Shown here piece by piece: positions 11,814 through 21,959 of a stretch of 64,000 nt of DNA. Every line of letters begins with the position of its first letter. The first letter of the stretch is position 1. The position numbers and the translations under genes are program-made. The stretch lies in assembly GCA_021030915.1 (NCBI GenBank), contig JAGEMR010000034.1, positions 1-64,000 on the forward strand, given 5' to 3'. Below the pieces are notes generated by a model. That model was not told where the DNA came from, did no database searches, and was given only the letters and a program-made list of their open reading frames with translations. The stretch comes from Astrothelium macrocarpum (taxonomy: Eukaryota; Ascomycota; Dothideomycetes; Trypetheliales; Trypetheliaceae).

Positions 11814-12440
11814 GATGGGTGACGGGTCTATGAAAGGCAGTGGTTGTTGGTAGGTGATAGTGGCTGGAGATCTTGATGTTAAAAGGCAGGTGCGATTAGA
11901 GTGTAGATATGAGGTCGAGCAAAAAAGAAATGTGTCGAGATGATACCCATTTTGTTCTATTGACTCCGGTGTGAAACCGGTCTTTGCCGTCGGGCCTGGT
12001 AGCTTCAATCTCTCCGCAGGAGAACCACTTTGAGGCTCAATCTCCGTAGTAAATCCCAGCCTTGCTTTCAGTTCCTCCGCTTTGTTTACTCAAACCTGTT
12101 CAGCTACATGGCTTCAAACTTAGGCGCCATCGATTCATGGCAGCCTGCTATGAAGGATGCGATTGTGGCGTGATTGCCCGCTCATTCCGTCTTCAACCTC
12201 GAACCTTCCCTGCATAACGCAAACGCCATCACTGTGGAGCTTATTGCTGGCGTATCAGTCATTGTGTTTTCATCTAAAGCAAGGAATTCGCATATAGGCT
12301 ACAAGGCAATATGGGGCCAGCCTTGCGTGCCGCACCAGAGCTGGACAGTCAAAAGCCAATCACAGCAGATCTTACAACTTAAGGGACACTGCAGTATTTC
12401 GATTACATTTCCGGAAATCGCAACATGGAACGATATTGCT
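11814..12440. other. Intergenic between two minus-strand genes
   Basis: 3' flank of the acyltransferase and promoter of the MAPEG gene. Only short low-information frames; nothing else recognised. Confidence 0.6.
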
Positions 12441-14009
12441 CTAATTCCACAGCTTGGGCGTTATCACACTGCCGTATTTTGCCTGCCATGCAAAATAGTA
12501 TAATAGTGCCGCTAAGGGTTGCCCTACGAGGCAAAAGCTGACCCAGAAAATTATGTTGCCCAAAGTCTTGCCATCCATTCCTTTCATCTTTGCCAAGGGA
12601 TCTGTGACTGCGATAAGAGGCAACTGGAGAACCATCCCGGCAAAAGCAACACCTAGGCAGACGAATGTAAGTACGAGATGCAGGCAAAGAGGAGGCATAC
12701 AAAACATACCGATGATGTTGTGAGTCGGGACGCCTACCAACAATTCATGTAGAACGCCTGAAAGGAGGAACACGGCAATCTGGGCAACAACTTTGGGGCA
12801 ACCTCGACCAACAAGCGGGGCGTAGATGTGCCTTCTCATAAAATGGAAAACAGGTTTGTTCCAGGAACTCCAGTATGATCGAAGGCTGGAGCTATTCCAC
12901 CAATCCGAGTAAAATTCCCGATCACCAAATCTCATGATCTCTGCCAGGGCATTGAGGAAGGATTGGAAGAGAGCGAAGAAACCTGCTAGCCAACACGCCA
13001 ATGAAATGGTCGAGAGTTTCAGTGTACGTTCGACGATAGCTCCAAGGTTTAAAGTCGATACCATATCAAGCGAGTTTCGTAGGAGAGGTGCAGCATACTG
13101 GGCTGAAAGGATCCAGATCAGAAGGATACCAACGACAGTCTCTAAAAGTCTTTTTAAAACAAAATCCCACCGGATCTTTTCGGTACGTGGATAGACAGGC
13201 TGATATACAAGGGTGGGGGCCCACCAAAAGTAACTCAAGTTGCTGAGGGTGATATTGTTCGGGTAGGGACATTTCTTGTACAGTTCGGGGAGCGGAGGAC
13301 ATCCTGATGGATCGAGAAGAGCATGTCGAAGATCGCGATTCGTCAGTGCGTACGAACAAGCCTTTAACCAGACAATGACTGCGTGAAGCTCGCAAATAGT
13401 CCCGATTCCAGGATGATGAATATGAGAGTAGACCACCTTTGTTGCAATGTATAGATTGAGTGTTGCGTTTAAACCATGAGCCGCCGCAATGATTGCCCAG
13501 GTCAGTTGAAAAGTGCGTCGTTCCCTTTGCTGAGATTTCGACCTCGTACGTGGATCATCATTTTTCTTTACACGTGCAATCGCAGCTTTTGCTTGGCGCG
13601 CTGCGGCCAGTTCGATGAGAAAGGCGACAAGGAGATGACAAGGAACGAGCAAGAACAAGCACCAGCCCAGAATAACGTCCTGGCGCCGATACTCGTGTCC
13701 AGAAAGCGTCACAAGTATGCCATATTTCTTAAAGTTCTCAAGTACCAATCGCAGATTTGAGACGACAAGCATGAGCACCATGAGATTTCGGAAGCCGAGG
13801 AAACTCGGAGTCGAATCAGATTCGCGACTTAGACATGACTTCCTCTCCTTGGCATGTACAACAAATGCGTGTTTGTATTTTTTCTGTATATCTTCCCTGA
13901 TGGAGTCTTGGGAGAGCCTCGGCGTTGGGTTCTGAAAAGGTGGACGTCCCAATCGTTCATCAACCAAGTCGGCGCCGGAAGAGATTGTGGTGTCAGTCAT
14001 GGTCGCCAT
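12441..14009 (-). CDS. Diacylglycerol O-acyltransferase type 1 / sterol acyltransferase-like (MBOAT)
   Basis: An ER enzyme that esterifies diacylglycerol (or sterol) with acyl-CoA to make storage lipid. The first ATG is at 14009 (MATMTDTT); upstream in-frame TTG is not a credible start. The MBOAT signature is present: LSYFWWAPTLVYQPVYPRT, the FYSDWWN motif, HFMRRHIYAPL, and the catalytic-type histidine in LSGVLHELLVGVP. There are about eight hydrophobic segments. A canonical intron sits at 12653-12709 (GTATGT...CTGCCTAG) although the reading frame is open through it: removing its 57 nt gives THNIIG-VAFAGM, which matches the family, while retention would add 19 hydrophobic residues right after the active-site helix. 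DGAT1 is favoured over sterol acyltransferase by overall length (503 residues spliced) and the PPLPELYKKCPYPNN region. Confidence 0.87.
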   Translation of the reverse strand: MATMTDTTISSGADLVDERLGRPPFQNPTPRLSQDSIREDIQKKYKHAFVVHAKERKSCLSRESDSTPSFLGFRNLMVLMLVVSNLRLVLENFKKYGILVTLSGHEYRRQDVILGWCLFLLVPCHLLVAFLIELAAARQAKAAIARVKKNDDPRTRSKSQQRERRTFQLTWAIIAAAHGLNATLNLYIATKVVYSHIHHPGIGTICELHAVIVWLKACSYALTNRDLRHALLDPSGCPPLPELYKKCPYPNNITLSNLSYFWWAPTLVYQPVYPRTEKIRWDFVLKRLLETVVGILLIWILSAQYAAPLLRNSLDMVSTLNLGAIVERTLKLSTISLACWLAGFFALFQSFLNALAEIMRFGDREFYSDWWNSSSLRSYWSSWNKPVFHFMRRHIYAPLVGRGCPKVVAQIAVFLLSGVLHELLVGVPTHNIIGMFCMPPLCLHLVLTFVCLGVAFAGMVLQLPLIAVTDPLAKMKGMDGKTLGNIIFWVSFCLVGQPLAALLYYFAWQAKYGSVITPKLWN

Positions 14010-14945
14010 GACTGCGCTGAGATGAGAATGTCCTCCAACAGGAGAGACAGCGTCTGGGTGATGAGAAAAGCGCGGCAATTTTCAATGGTGATGGGTAAGC
14101 GGGGAAAGCTTCATATAAAGTTCAAGACAGCGGCGGGTGCGATGAGCGCCATTTTCAGAAGAAACATATGAAAAGGCTGAAAAGGCTGAGTGTGCTCACA
14201 GCTTCCGGTCCACACCTTCCGGGCGTACCAGAATAACGCAGGGGAGGTCATGATGATTAAGGAAGTGTGGAGAGTGGATGGTTGTTTGACCAGCGGGACA
14301 AAAATGTAGCCCCAGCTCCGACGTCAACATGCCCTCTCCTCGACCTCCCTTCAATAATCTCGACCTCCTCAATCGACAACCGGAACAACTTCCTAACACT
14401 ACGAACCCTCCCGCTAACGGCATCCGAGCTGCGCATACACGATTGGATAATTCAAGCGATCTCTTTGTCCTCTGGGATGACCTAGTACAAGCAAAATACC
14501 GTGAAAATGGGGAGTACAGCAGATGCGCGTGAGTACCAATATGAAGGAGTTTTTCAGGGCTACACTGGATATCAGGGAGGCAGGCATCGCCAAAGAAGTA
14601 CGTAAAGCGCTGTGTCACTCCTTCCTTGCCATGAGCGAGTTTGTAGCGTTCAAAGTAAAGCACCTCCTTGGCCTCTCCGCTAGAACATCTATCGAGTTGC
14701 AATGAAATTCGTAATTCAGAACATGTTGTCCATTATTTAGAAACAGGTAGCTTAAGACGCTACGGATACCTGTTCCCATCGTTCGAACTGCAACACAATC
14801 TTTTGTGCTCGGCCAGTCTATCCTATGCTTCCCCAGTCTTCGCCAGACACTTTGTAATCCTATCAAGGAATTGGCGACCAAATGCTGTCAATATTCATGC
14901 CACATTATCTTGAGAAAAGACAGATGTCATTTTGTCATTTTCATC
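14010..14945. other. Divergent promoter region DGAT1-like / PFS2
   Basis: A 0.94 kb spacer between divergent starts. A 67-codon ATG frame at 14329-14532 (+) has a proline/asparagine-rich start and no recognised relative; I do not call it a gene. No RNA gene or repeat recognised. Confidence 0.55.
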
Positions 14946-17022
14946 ATGCAAACTTCTCAATTGCGGACGTCCCAAGCGGCTTGCTCTGGCCAGAGACGTA
15001 ACGTGGATTATATACGGTAGCTGGAAGGCGCTGACGATTGTATACTAGGAAATGTTACCGATTATGGCTCAAGTATGGTACAATGGATGCGGCATCGCCG
15101 GCCACGCTACAAGGGAGGACCCATCCTTGAGACGGAGCGACCAAGTCCAAGTTATATTGTCGATGTACGTCCACGGAAACTACACTTCACCTCATGCATC
15201 GGAATACTGACTTGGCCCAGATGGTAACTCCTGCTGCACGAATTACAAACGCTGTCGACACGATCCCGGCCAAACACCTACATTCTTCTGTCAACAAAGA
15301 GCGATCGCCAGTCAATGTAGTAAGATGGACTCCGGATGGCAGGCGCCTCTTGACTGGCCTCATGAGCGGAGAATTTACCGTCTGGAATGGCACAGCTTTT
15401 AACTTTGAAACCCTTCAATCCGTAAGTAGTTCGCCGTGTAATTCTGTTAATTTGTTGTGTGTCAACTGATATAATTTATCTAGGCGCATCAAAGTCCTGT
15501 CCGGCAAATGAAGTATTCGCATAGTGACGACTGGCTTTTGTCCGCCGACCAAGATGGCAACGTCAAATACTTCCAAACCAACCTCAACAACGTTAAAGAG
15601 ATTCGGGCACACGATCACGCCGTGCGCGATCTTGCCTTTGCTCCAACGGATATCAAGTTTGTCACAGCATCAGATGATGCAACTCTCAAAATCTGGGATT
15701 TTGCCGGAGGCGTCGAAGAGTCAACAATCACTGGACATAATTGGGACGTCAAATGTTGTGACTGGCATCCAACAAAGGGGCTAATCGTATCTGGGTCGAA
15801 AGATAACAAGGTCAAGCTATGGGACCCACGTAATGGGCGCTGCCTCACAACCTTACATGGACACAAAAATCAAATCCAGCGAACGCTATTCCAGCCAACA
15901 CGCGGCGAACTATTGGCAACGTGTGCACGAGATTCCACGGCCCGTATCTTTGACCTTCGAATGATGCGCGACATCATCCTTCTCAAGGGCCATGAAAAAG
16001 ACATTGCAACACTCACATGGCATCCTATGCATACTTCACTTATTTCGACGGGTGGCTGGGATGGGTCAATATTCCACTATCTCCTCGACGAACCCAACAC
16101 ACCAGAAGGCATTGCCCAAAGCATCTCTCCATACGACAGTCCTGATCCCACCAGCGCCTCCGCTCAGACCATTTATCCCGCGCATCGTATCCCTTTCGCC
16201 CATGACTTTACCATCTGGAGTATGGACTGGCATCCGGTTGGACACGTCCTCACATCTGGATCCAACGACCGCTTAACTCGCTTCTGGACGCGCGCAAGAC
16301 CAGGCGACACCGTAGTCTACCATGACCGCTACCATATCGGCCAAGAAGCCGCTGAAGCACGCGGCACCTACAACCGTCAAGCAAGTCGTAAACAGCAGCG
16401 CGAAGCTGAAGAGGCTGAAGAGCAAGATGAAGCTGAAGGTCTTGTCGATCAGCAAATGCCTAACAAATCCCAACTTGTCCCTGGCCTGCCTGGCCTACCA
16501 GGCATCTCTGGCAACGTCCTCGAAAACAATAGTAATGGAAGCACACAAACCCAACCACTATCCCAAATTCCAGGTATGGTCGCAGCGCTAACTCAGCAAA
16601 CACAAACACAACCATCTGCACCCGCCCCACCCATGCCTGGTCTCACCCCAGGACTCCCGCTACTCGATCCGTCTAAATTACAGGAACTCCTCGCCAGCGG
16701 CAATTTTCCGCCGCCGCCATTGCCCATGCCGCAAGGCGGCCAACAGGTAGGAGGCGCCTCTGCAGCGCAGCAATTCCCGCCACCACCGCTTCCAGCAGGA
16801 TTCCCAGCATTTCCAGGAGGAGCGCCGCCGCCGCCGCTACCGGGAATGCTACCGCCAGGGTTTACGATGCCGCAGCTATCGGGGATGCAACAGACGCAGC
16901 AGCAGGGCGCTGGCGCTGGTGCGACGGATAATGGAGGTGTGAGGAAGAGGGCGCCGTTGCCGAGTCAGGCGGAGAGCTTACAGGAGGAGATGCGGAGGGG
17001 AAAGTATTCGAGGTCGCGGTAG
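14946..17022 (+). CDS. PFS2: Polyadenylation factor subunit Pfs2 (WDR33 homologue)
   Basis: A WD40 scaffold of the nuclear cleavage and polyadenylation factor. Exon 1 is short (14946-14997, MQTSQLRTSQ...). Introns at 14998-15048, 15165-15220 and 15422-15483 join QRR to NVTDYG and give the family start VTDYGSSMVQWMRHRRPRYKG. Seven WD repeats follow, with ASDDATLKIWDF, SGSKDNKVKLWDPR, CARDSTARIFDLR, STGGWDGSIFHY and SGSNDRLTRFW as clear blade ends. The last ~190 residues are a Pro/Gly/Met-rich low-complexity tail with polyproline runs, typical of fungal Pfs2. The DNA changes from C-rich (16100-16700) to G-rich (16840-17200), continuing past the stop codon. The exact exon 1 start is inferred from the splice phase only. 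Confidence 0.92.
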
Positions 17023-17281
17023 AAACGGTGGATCAGATGATGCGGGGATTGTTTGTGGAGTTTGAGGATAGATGAGGAAGATGGGTTGTGAGATGCGAGG
17101 AGGAAGTAATTCGAGGCCAAGATAGTGAGGTGCACATTCCTTGGGAAAGATTCCTTGTGGTCGTTGAGGGTAGGTGGAAAGGTGGTAGCGAAATATTGAT
17201 GTCACGTGGATAGGCAAAAAGGTCGTTCCTTTGGTTCGGCCAACCTCGAAGACTGTTCTTGTAAACTAGCAGATTATTGCA

Positions 17282-18250
17282 ATGCCTCAAATAGATAAAG
17301 CTGTCAAACACGCATCAATAGAGAAGAACGTTGATCGCACATCGATGAACGTTGCGTTCGAGACACCGACCTCATACTCAGCAATTAGGGACTGGACATA
17401 TTCACCACATGAAGACAGTGCTGTTTATAGGGACTCGAAGAAATCACCAGTTGAAGATAATGGTCTCTACGCGGACTGGAAGAAGTCACTAGACCAAGAC
17501 AATGATCTTTGCAGAAGCTACAGAAGCCAAACCTCGAGCGACCCAGAAAGCATACAACCGTCTCCATTTGGTACTGTCAGTCCATTGACCCTTGATGACT
17601 TTGTCTCTGATGGTCCAACGGATCTGGAGTTGCTACTAGCTGTTAATAAATGGCTGGCGGATCAAGATGTTGAAAATCAACATGCCGAGACGGTGAACTT
17701 GGATTATTTTGAACCTGCTGGCTTAGCGCAACAGACATGTCCTCAAGATAGTCCTCCTAGAGATCAAAAATTACCAAACTACGCAAGAGAGATTGGCATT
17801 CAGGACCCTATAGCATCCTTAGAGCAGTCATATGAAAACTGGGTAGCCAGACCAACCAAGCTCGCAACCGTTGACGCCCAACCCGGTCGAAAGGCCAGAT
17901 TTTATCCATTCAGCTATACCGCCAAACAGGCACCCGAAAAAGAGAGCGCAGATACGAACAGCAGCTTGGTTACATCTTTCAAAACAAGTTTAGCTATCAG
18001 GTGCCCACCACAGACCTCTCAGAAGCGGACGAAGTGGCCTACCGGCAGAGTTCATCCTGGTGTCAATCGCCAAACATCACCTGCAAAAAAAGGACTTTGT
18101 CCTCGGGCGATTTCTCGAGCGCATCTGGATACCACAGCTCTGGAATTGATATTTGGCGAAAATGCGAAAGGTAGTAACAAGGAAGAGCAGGCTGAAATTA
18201 GAGGTGCTCCTTCCAACGAGCATACCACGTGCTCGAAAACCGTCAATTAG
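17282..18250 (+). CDS. Hypothetical protein with 14-residue tandem repeats
   Basis: An uninterrupted ATG frame of 322 residues; I recognise no domain. It is hydrophilic, without signal peptide or membrane segment. Residues 36-77 are three tandem 14-residue units sharing a (R/A)D-W/S-x-K/Y-S-x-x-(E/Q)-D-N/S-x-(L/V)-(Y/C) pattern. A 17-residue acidic/hydrophobic block (LTLDDFVSDGPTDLELL) follows, which looks like a short interaction helix, then a basic C-terminal half. It starts 259 bp after PFS2 on the same strand and ends 73 bp from the convergent dihydroorotase stop. Codon usage is like its neighbours, which favours a real lineage-restricted gene. Confidence 0.6.
   Translation: MPQIDKAVKHASIEKNVDRTSMNVAFETPTSYSAIRDWTYSPHEDSAVYRDSKKSPVEDNGLYADWKKSLDQDNDLCRSYRSQTSSDPESIQPSPFGTVSPLTLDDFVSDGPTDLELLLAVNKWLADQDVENQHAETVNLDYFEPAGLAQQTCPQDSPPRDQKLPNYAREIGIQDPIASLEQSYENWVARPTKLATVDAQPGRKARFYPFSYTAKQAPEKESADTNSSLVTSFKTSLAIRCPPQTSQKRTKWPTGRVHPGVNRQTSPAKKGLCPRAISRAHLDTTALELIFGENAKGSNKEEQAEIRGAPSNEHTTCSKTVN
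17387..17512 (+). repeat. Three in-frame 42-bp tandem repeats
   Basis: Three diverged 42-bp units encode the 14-residue repeats of the hypothetical protein. Unit borders are at codons 36, 50 and 64. Confidence 0.65.
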
Positions 18251-18323
18251 CATGCTTAAGCATTCCAGTTCGGTCCGATTCTGAGCATCAGGTTACTCGC
18301 CATCACAAGCGACTCTGACTCGA

Positions 18324-19516
18324 TCACGAAGAGGAGTTGTCTGAGGTCCATCTCACGGTCCAAGTCGTCTGTCCCTTCCGAAATGGCACAACCTCCACAT
18401 CCGAACTGTCCGAGCGCAAAACATCCTTGATTATTTCGTTAGTCTTGTGTATCGTTATTCGACCCTTTGTCTCTTCAAGTCCATAGAACGCTCGTCCATT
18501 ACGACTCAGAAATCTCTCCAACGAATCCAGCGTAATATCTTCCGGCACCAGAACTCCACTCTCGCACGCTTGCTCAAACGCATCCACCACCAGCTGTGTC
18601 GCATACGGTTGCGTAAAGACCCCAGCAGCAATCTTGTCTCCGCCTCGCTTTGCAGTGACGGGATGCGGTGCGCTGTCAGACCCAAAGAAGAATTTTGCAT
18701 CACCTGAAGCCGCGGTTCGGAGGAGAGCGTCGCGGTCAGCGGGTGTCTTGGCGACAGGCTTGCAAAAGCAGAATGGATCTCCTGCCCAAGAATCCACGGT
18801 GATGGACAAGTGGTGGGCAGTGATTGTTCCGGCTACCGTGGGCCCACATTTTTTGACTGCGTCGATGGCTGCAGCAGTGGTGCAATGCTCGAGGATGATA
18901 CGGAGTTTGGGAAATCTTTTGTGTAGTTCAAGTAGAGTTGGAAGAAAGCGTTCCTCTGCGTTCAATACCGTAATGTCCCCTTCGGACGGTGACTCACCAT
19001 GCAGGTTCAGGATTAGACCTTGTCGTTCCATTTCCGTAAATACAGGATAGAACTGGGCATAGTCCACAACGCCAGATGACGAATTGGTAGTGACGCCCGC
19101 TGGGTAGCTCTTGACACCAATGATCCCATTTTGCTTGGCTTGAATGATGGTATCTGGTGTGATGCTCTCGTGTAGATAAAGCGACATGAGGAATGTCACC
19201 TTTGGTTCTAAAGACTCGAGACTGGTCTTGTAGTCTAAAGCTTGCCTAACGGTTGTGATGGGTGGTACAAGATTTGGCTGATGAAGTCTTCTAGCAAAGC
19301 CGGCTTTGATAACAGACGGCCTTTCTTACCATGACATACACGATATCTACGCCTCCTTGATAGATTGTTGGAACAACGAGAGCCATCATTGGACCTTCTC
19401 TTAGATGTACTAACGCCTTAGTCAGAAGTGTCCGTGTAGTTCGTGCAAATGCTAGTGGTACCGTGAAGGTCAGCTGTAGCTGGTAAAGACGCGCCATCTA
19501 ATATTTGTAACGCCAT
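18324..19516 (-). CDS. URA4: Dihydroorotase
   Basis: A cytosolic zinc enzyme that closes carbamoyl-aspartate to dihydroorotate in pyrimidine synthesis. The correct start is the ATG at 19516 (MALQILDGASLPATADLH). Intron 19410-19462 (GTACCA...GCGTTAG) splits the metal-binding H-x-H, and splicing recreates DLHVHLREG. A second intron (19278-19329) joins VYVM to PNLVPP. Further signatures: VKSYPAGVTTNS with the carboxylated-lysine position, LNLHGE, EHCTT, TAHHL and the catalytic FFFGSDSAPH. The frame upstream of exon 2 stays open from a later ATG (19497), which would lose the first metal-binding histidine, so that start is rejected. It is divergent from IWR1 across 304 bp. Confidence 0.92.
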
Positions 19517-19820
19517 GTGGAAATTTGCTTCGGCTCATCCAATTCACGAATTTTGTAGAAGTAGTATTAGAGTCAACATGGATTGTTGAGCCTGATGCCT
19601 GACTATTGTGCTATTGTAGCTATTGACAATGGGAAGCATGGTCATTTTGCCCGGGTTCTAAGAACCACCACCGTAAAATTTCCTCTTCACCAACTCCCCA
19701 GCTTAGCTTTCCACACTGCCAACTTGGGAAAGCTTCTGAGACCCAATCCCATATTGATACCAACCCTCTACTTGACTGGAAAAAATTGAATACGAGGGTT
19801 CTTTGAAAGACCACAGACAT
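19517..19820. promoter_or_regulatory. Divergent promoter URA4 / IWR1
   Basis: A 304-bp spacer between two divergent ATGs, so both promoters must share it. No specific operator was identified. Confidence 0.5.
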
Positions 19821-21200
19821 GTCGATTCCGCCTCAGATTATACGTGTGAAGCGCAAGAAGATCGAGGAGCCACCGGACGCTTTATGTGAGCTTCCATAAG
19901 TTTTTAAATCGTTCACGAGCGCTGATTTATCATAGTTTTTGAAAAAGGCTCAGAAGCAGATCATGGTACAAAGCGACCGTTGACCGAATACGCCTTTAAG
20001 CTATTACAAGAAACAAATACCAGTCATCCAGCGAATCAAGCGCAGCATGACTTTGCAAAGACCCCTGGAATAGAGGGAACATCTCAAGATTTGAGGACGG
20101 AGAACAATGTTTCTGGAGAATCGGATCGAGCTTACCAAGTATCACCAAAAGGGAGAGGAAAGATTAAGCTCGATGAAAAGAGCTCCAGGAATAAACAGCC
20201 GCGGAGATTCCACTTTTCAAGTGTTCAGAAAGATGCGGAGCCTGGAGGTGTCCTGCGCCCACGTGGGCAACACAATAAAGTTCTCAAACATTCGCGTACA
20301 GACGCGCCGGTCTTTGCTGAGCGTCGTTCACGCTCACCAGCCTCAAAACAGAAGCTTCTCAAGGCAGCAACAATGCAATCCGATACATCGCAGCCACAAC
20401 CACTCAAAATGGATATCGATGAGGCAAGTCAAGAATTATCTATTCGAACAAAGCCACATGCTGGCGATGCGTCTAGATCTGAGGAGTCAACGTCTCGCAG
20501 AAATGCATCAGCTCAAAATCCAGTAAATATTGATCCTTCTATTCTTCAGATTTTCGCGGAAATGCAAAAGGAACACGAAAGAGACCTCCAAGGTTCTTCA
20601 GCGTACAGCAATGGAGCTCCACCACCCAAACGTCGTGTTATGCCAAAACGCCCAGTTAGGAGATACCATGAACGTCATGAAGTGGCTTCTCAGCGACCTG
20701 CACAAGGTGATCCCATGGATACTGATGGCCCAGAAAACAGCGACTATGTGTACGACACTTACGTCAGATACCGAACAGACGTACCTGCAGAGCAGACAGG
20801 CGACTCGATGTCAGGGGACGGGACTTTTGGTCTCCTCGTCATTGATGAAGACAATCAATCATTGTGGGAAGAATTCGTCAATGATGAGCCAGACAGTGAT
20901 AAGGATTTCAATGACGACGAGGAAGACGAGAATGGTATGCAATGAATGGATCGCTATAAATGCTAGCTAACATGTTCTCCAGCTGAAGACTTTTATGGAG
21001 CCGATTATCCAGAAGAAGAGGTTGACAGCGATGATGAATATGACAGAAATCCATACAAATATCGTTACAATGCCTCCGATGATGAAGAGTATGATTCTCA
21101 GACTGGCACTTGGAGTGACGAAGAGGATCTTCGCTATCCGTGGAAAGCTGGCTTTCGTCAAGAAAACGAAACTAGCGAGACTGATTCTGATGAGGAGTGA
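19821..21200 (+). CDS. IWR1: RNA polymerase II nuclear-import factor Iwr1
   Basis: Iwr1 binds assembled Pol II and directs it to the nucleus. The N-terminus MSIPPQIIRVKRKKIEEPPDALFFEK is split by intron 19886-19935 and resembles the family's basic import-signal start. A long polar middle region (about 310 residues) has no recognised fold. Intron 20935-20992 joins DEDENA to the diagnostic Iwr1 block EDFYGADYPEEEVDSDDEYD and its acidic C-terminus. Length (about 420 residues) fits filamentous fungi. It is convergent with the SANT-like gene. Confidence 0.85.
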
Positions 21201-21611
21201 AGAAAAAAAAAGGCATAATTAGCTGGGAATGATTCCATATGCTGGCTGCACCGACAAAGAGCTCCCTCCCAACTTCTAGTTCCTACCACCTTCTCAAATG
21301 AGGATGCTGGACTATGGTTCGTGAAGACAATAAACTCGTAGCACGAAAGACATGTGCAAATGAGGTGAGAAACAGAGACTTGTTCGAAGTATCCCCATTG
21401 CTTATTCTGCTCTGTTCGCCTTGCAAATCGTAGCGTGGTACTTTGTGCGGCTCTGCATTGACGGCCGTCAGGTACAGTGAAGATAGTGACACAACAATTG
21501 AGACACCAAAATACATGAAGAACAGACTTTCATGTGGGAAACACGTACTAGATTAACAGCCTCCACCATCAAGCTCTAACCCCAGCTGCTCAGAACGTGG
21601 AGCTGCGTGCA
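21201..21611. other. Intergenic between convergent genes
   Basis: 3' flanks only. A 77-codon minus-strand open frame (21283-21516) has no recognisable content. Confidence 0.55.
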
Positions 21612-21959
21612 CTAATTTAGGCTCCTCAAAAGATCGTCACCAAACACCTTGCCCATTTCAAGGACTTTGGCGATTTCTTGTGGACTCTTCTCTTCCGAGC
21701 TATCACGCGCCCCACTAAGACCCCACTTCTCTCGAATGCGATAATACTTGCTGCTCAGACCGCCAGCGCTCCGAGGTTTGGTTGGGTATCTTTCATTCAT
21801 TCGGGCTGTGATTGTTTTCCAATCCATGCCCAGGACTATCTTCCAATATATTATTGCAAATTCTTCTTCCTCCGTATATTCATGGCGCTCATCTCTAGCC
21901 GACGGTTCTGGGGCAAGAAATCCTATGGACATGCGGTTAACGTTACCGCTGTTCGCCAT
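21612..21959 (-). CDS. Small SANT/Myb-like helix-turn-helix protein
   Basis: The ATG at 21959 gives 115 residues. The core YTEEEEFAIIYWKIVLGMDWKTI...PRSAGGLSSKYYRIREKWGL has the acidic start, spaced aromatic residues and basic third helix of a fungal SANT/Myb-like DNA-binding fold. Upstream the frame stays open only about 30 codons before a stop, and a possible intron (donor GTAAGT near 22130, acceptor CACTAG near 22075) could add an exon. Function unknown; a transcriptional or chromatin role is inference only. Confidence 0.55.
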   Translation of the reverse strand: MANSGNVNRMSIGFLAPEPSARDERHEYTEEEEFAIIYWKIVLGMDWKTITARMNERYPTKPRSAGGLSSKYYRIREKWGLSGARDSSEEKSPQEIAKVLEMGKVFGDDLLRSLN

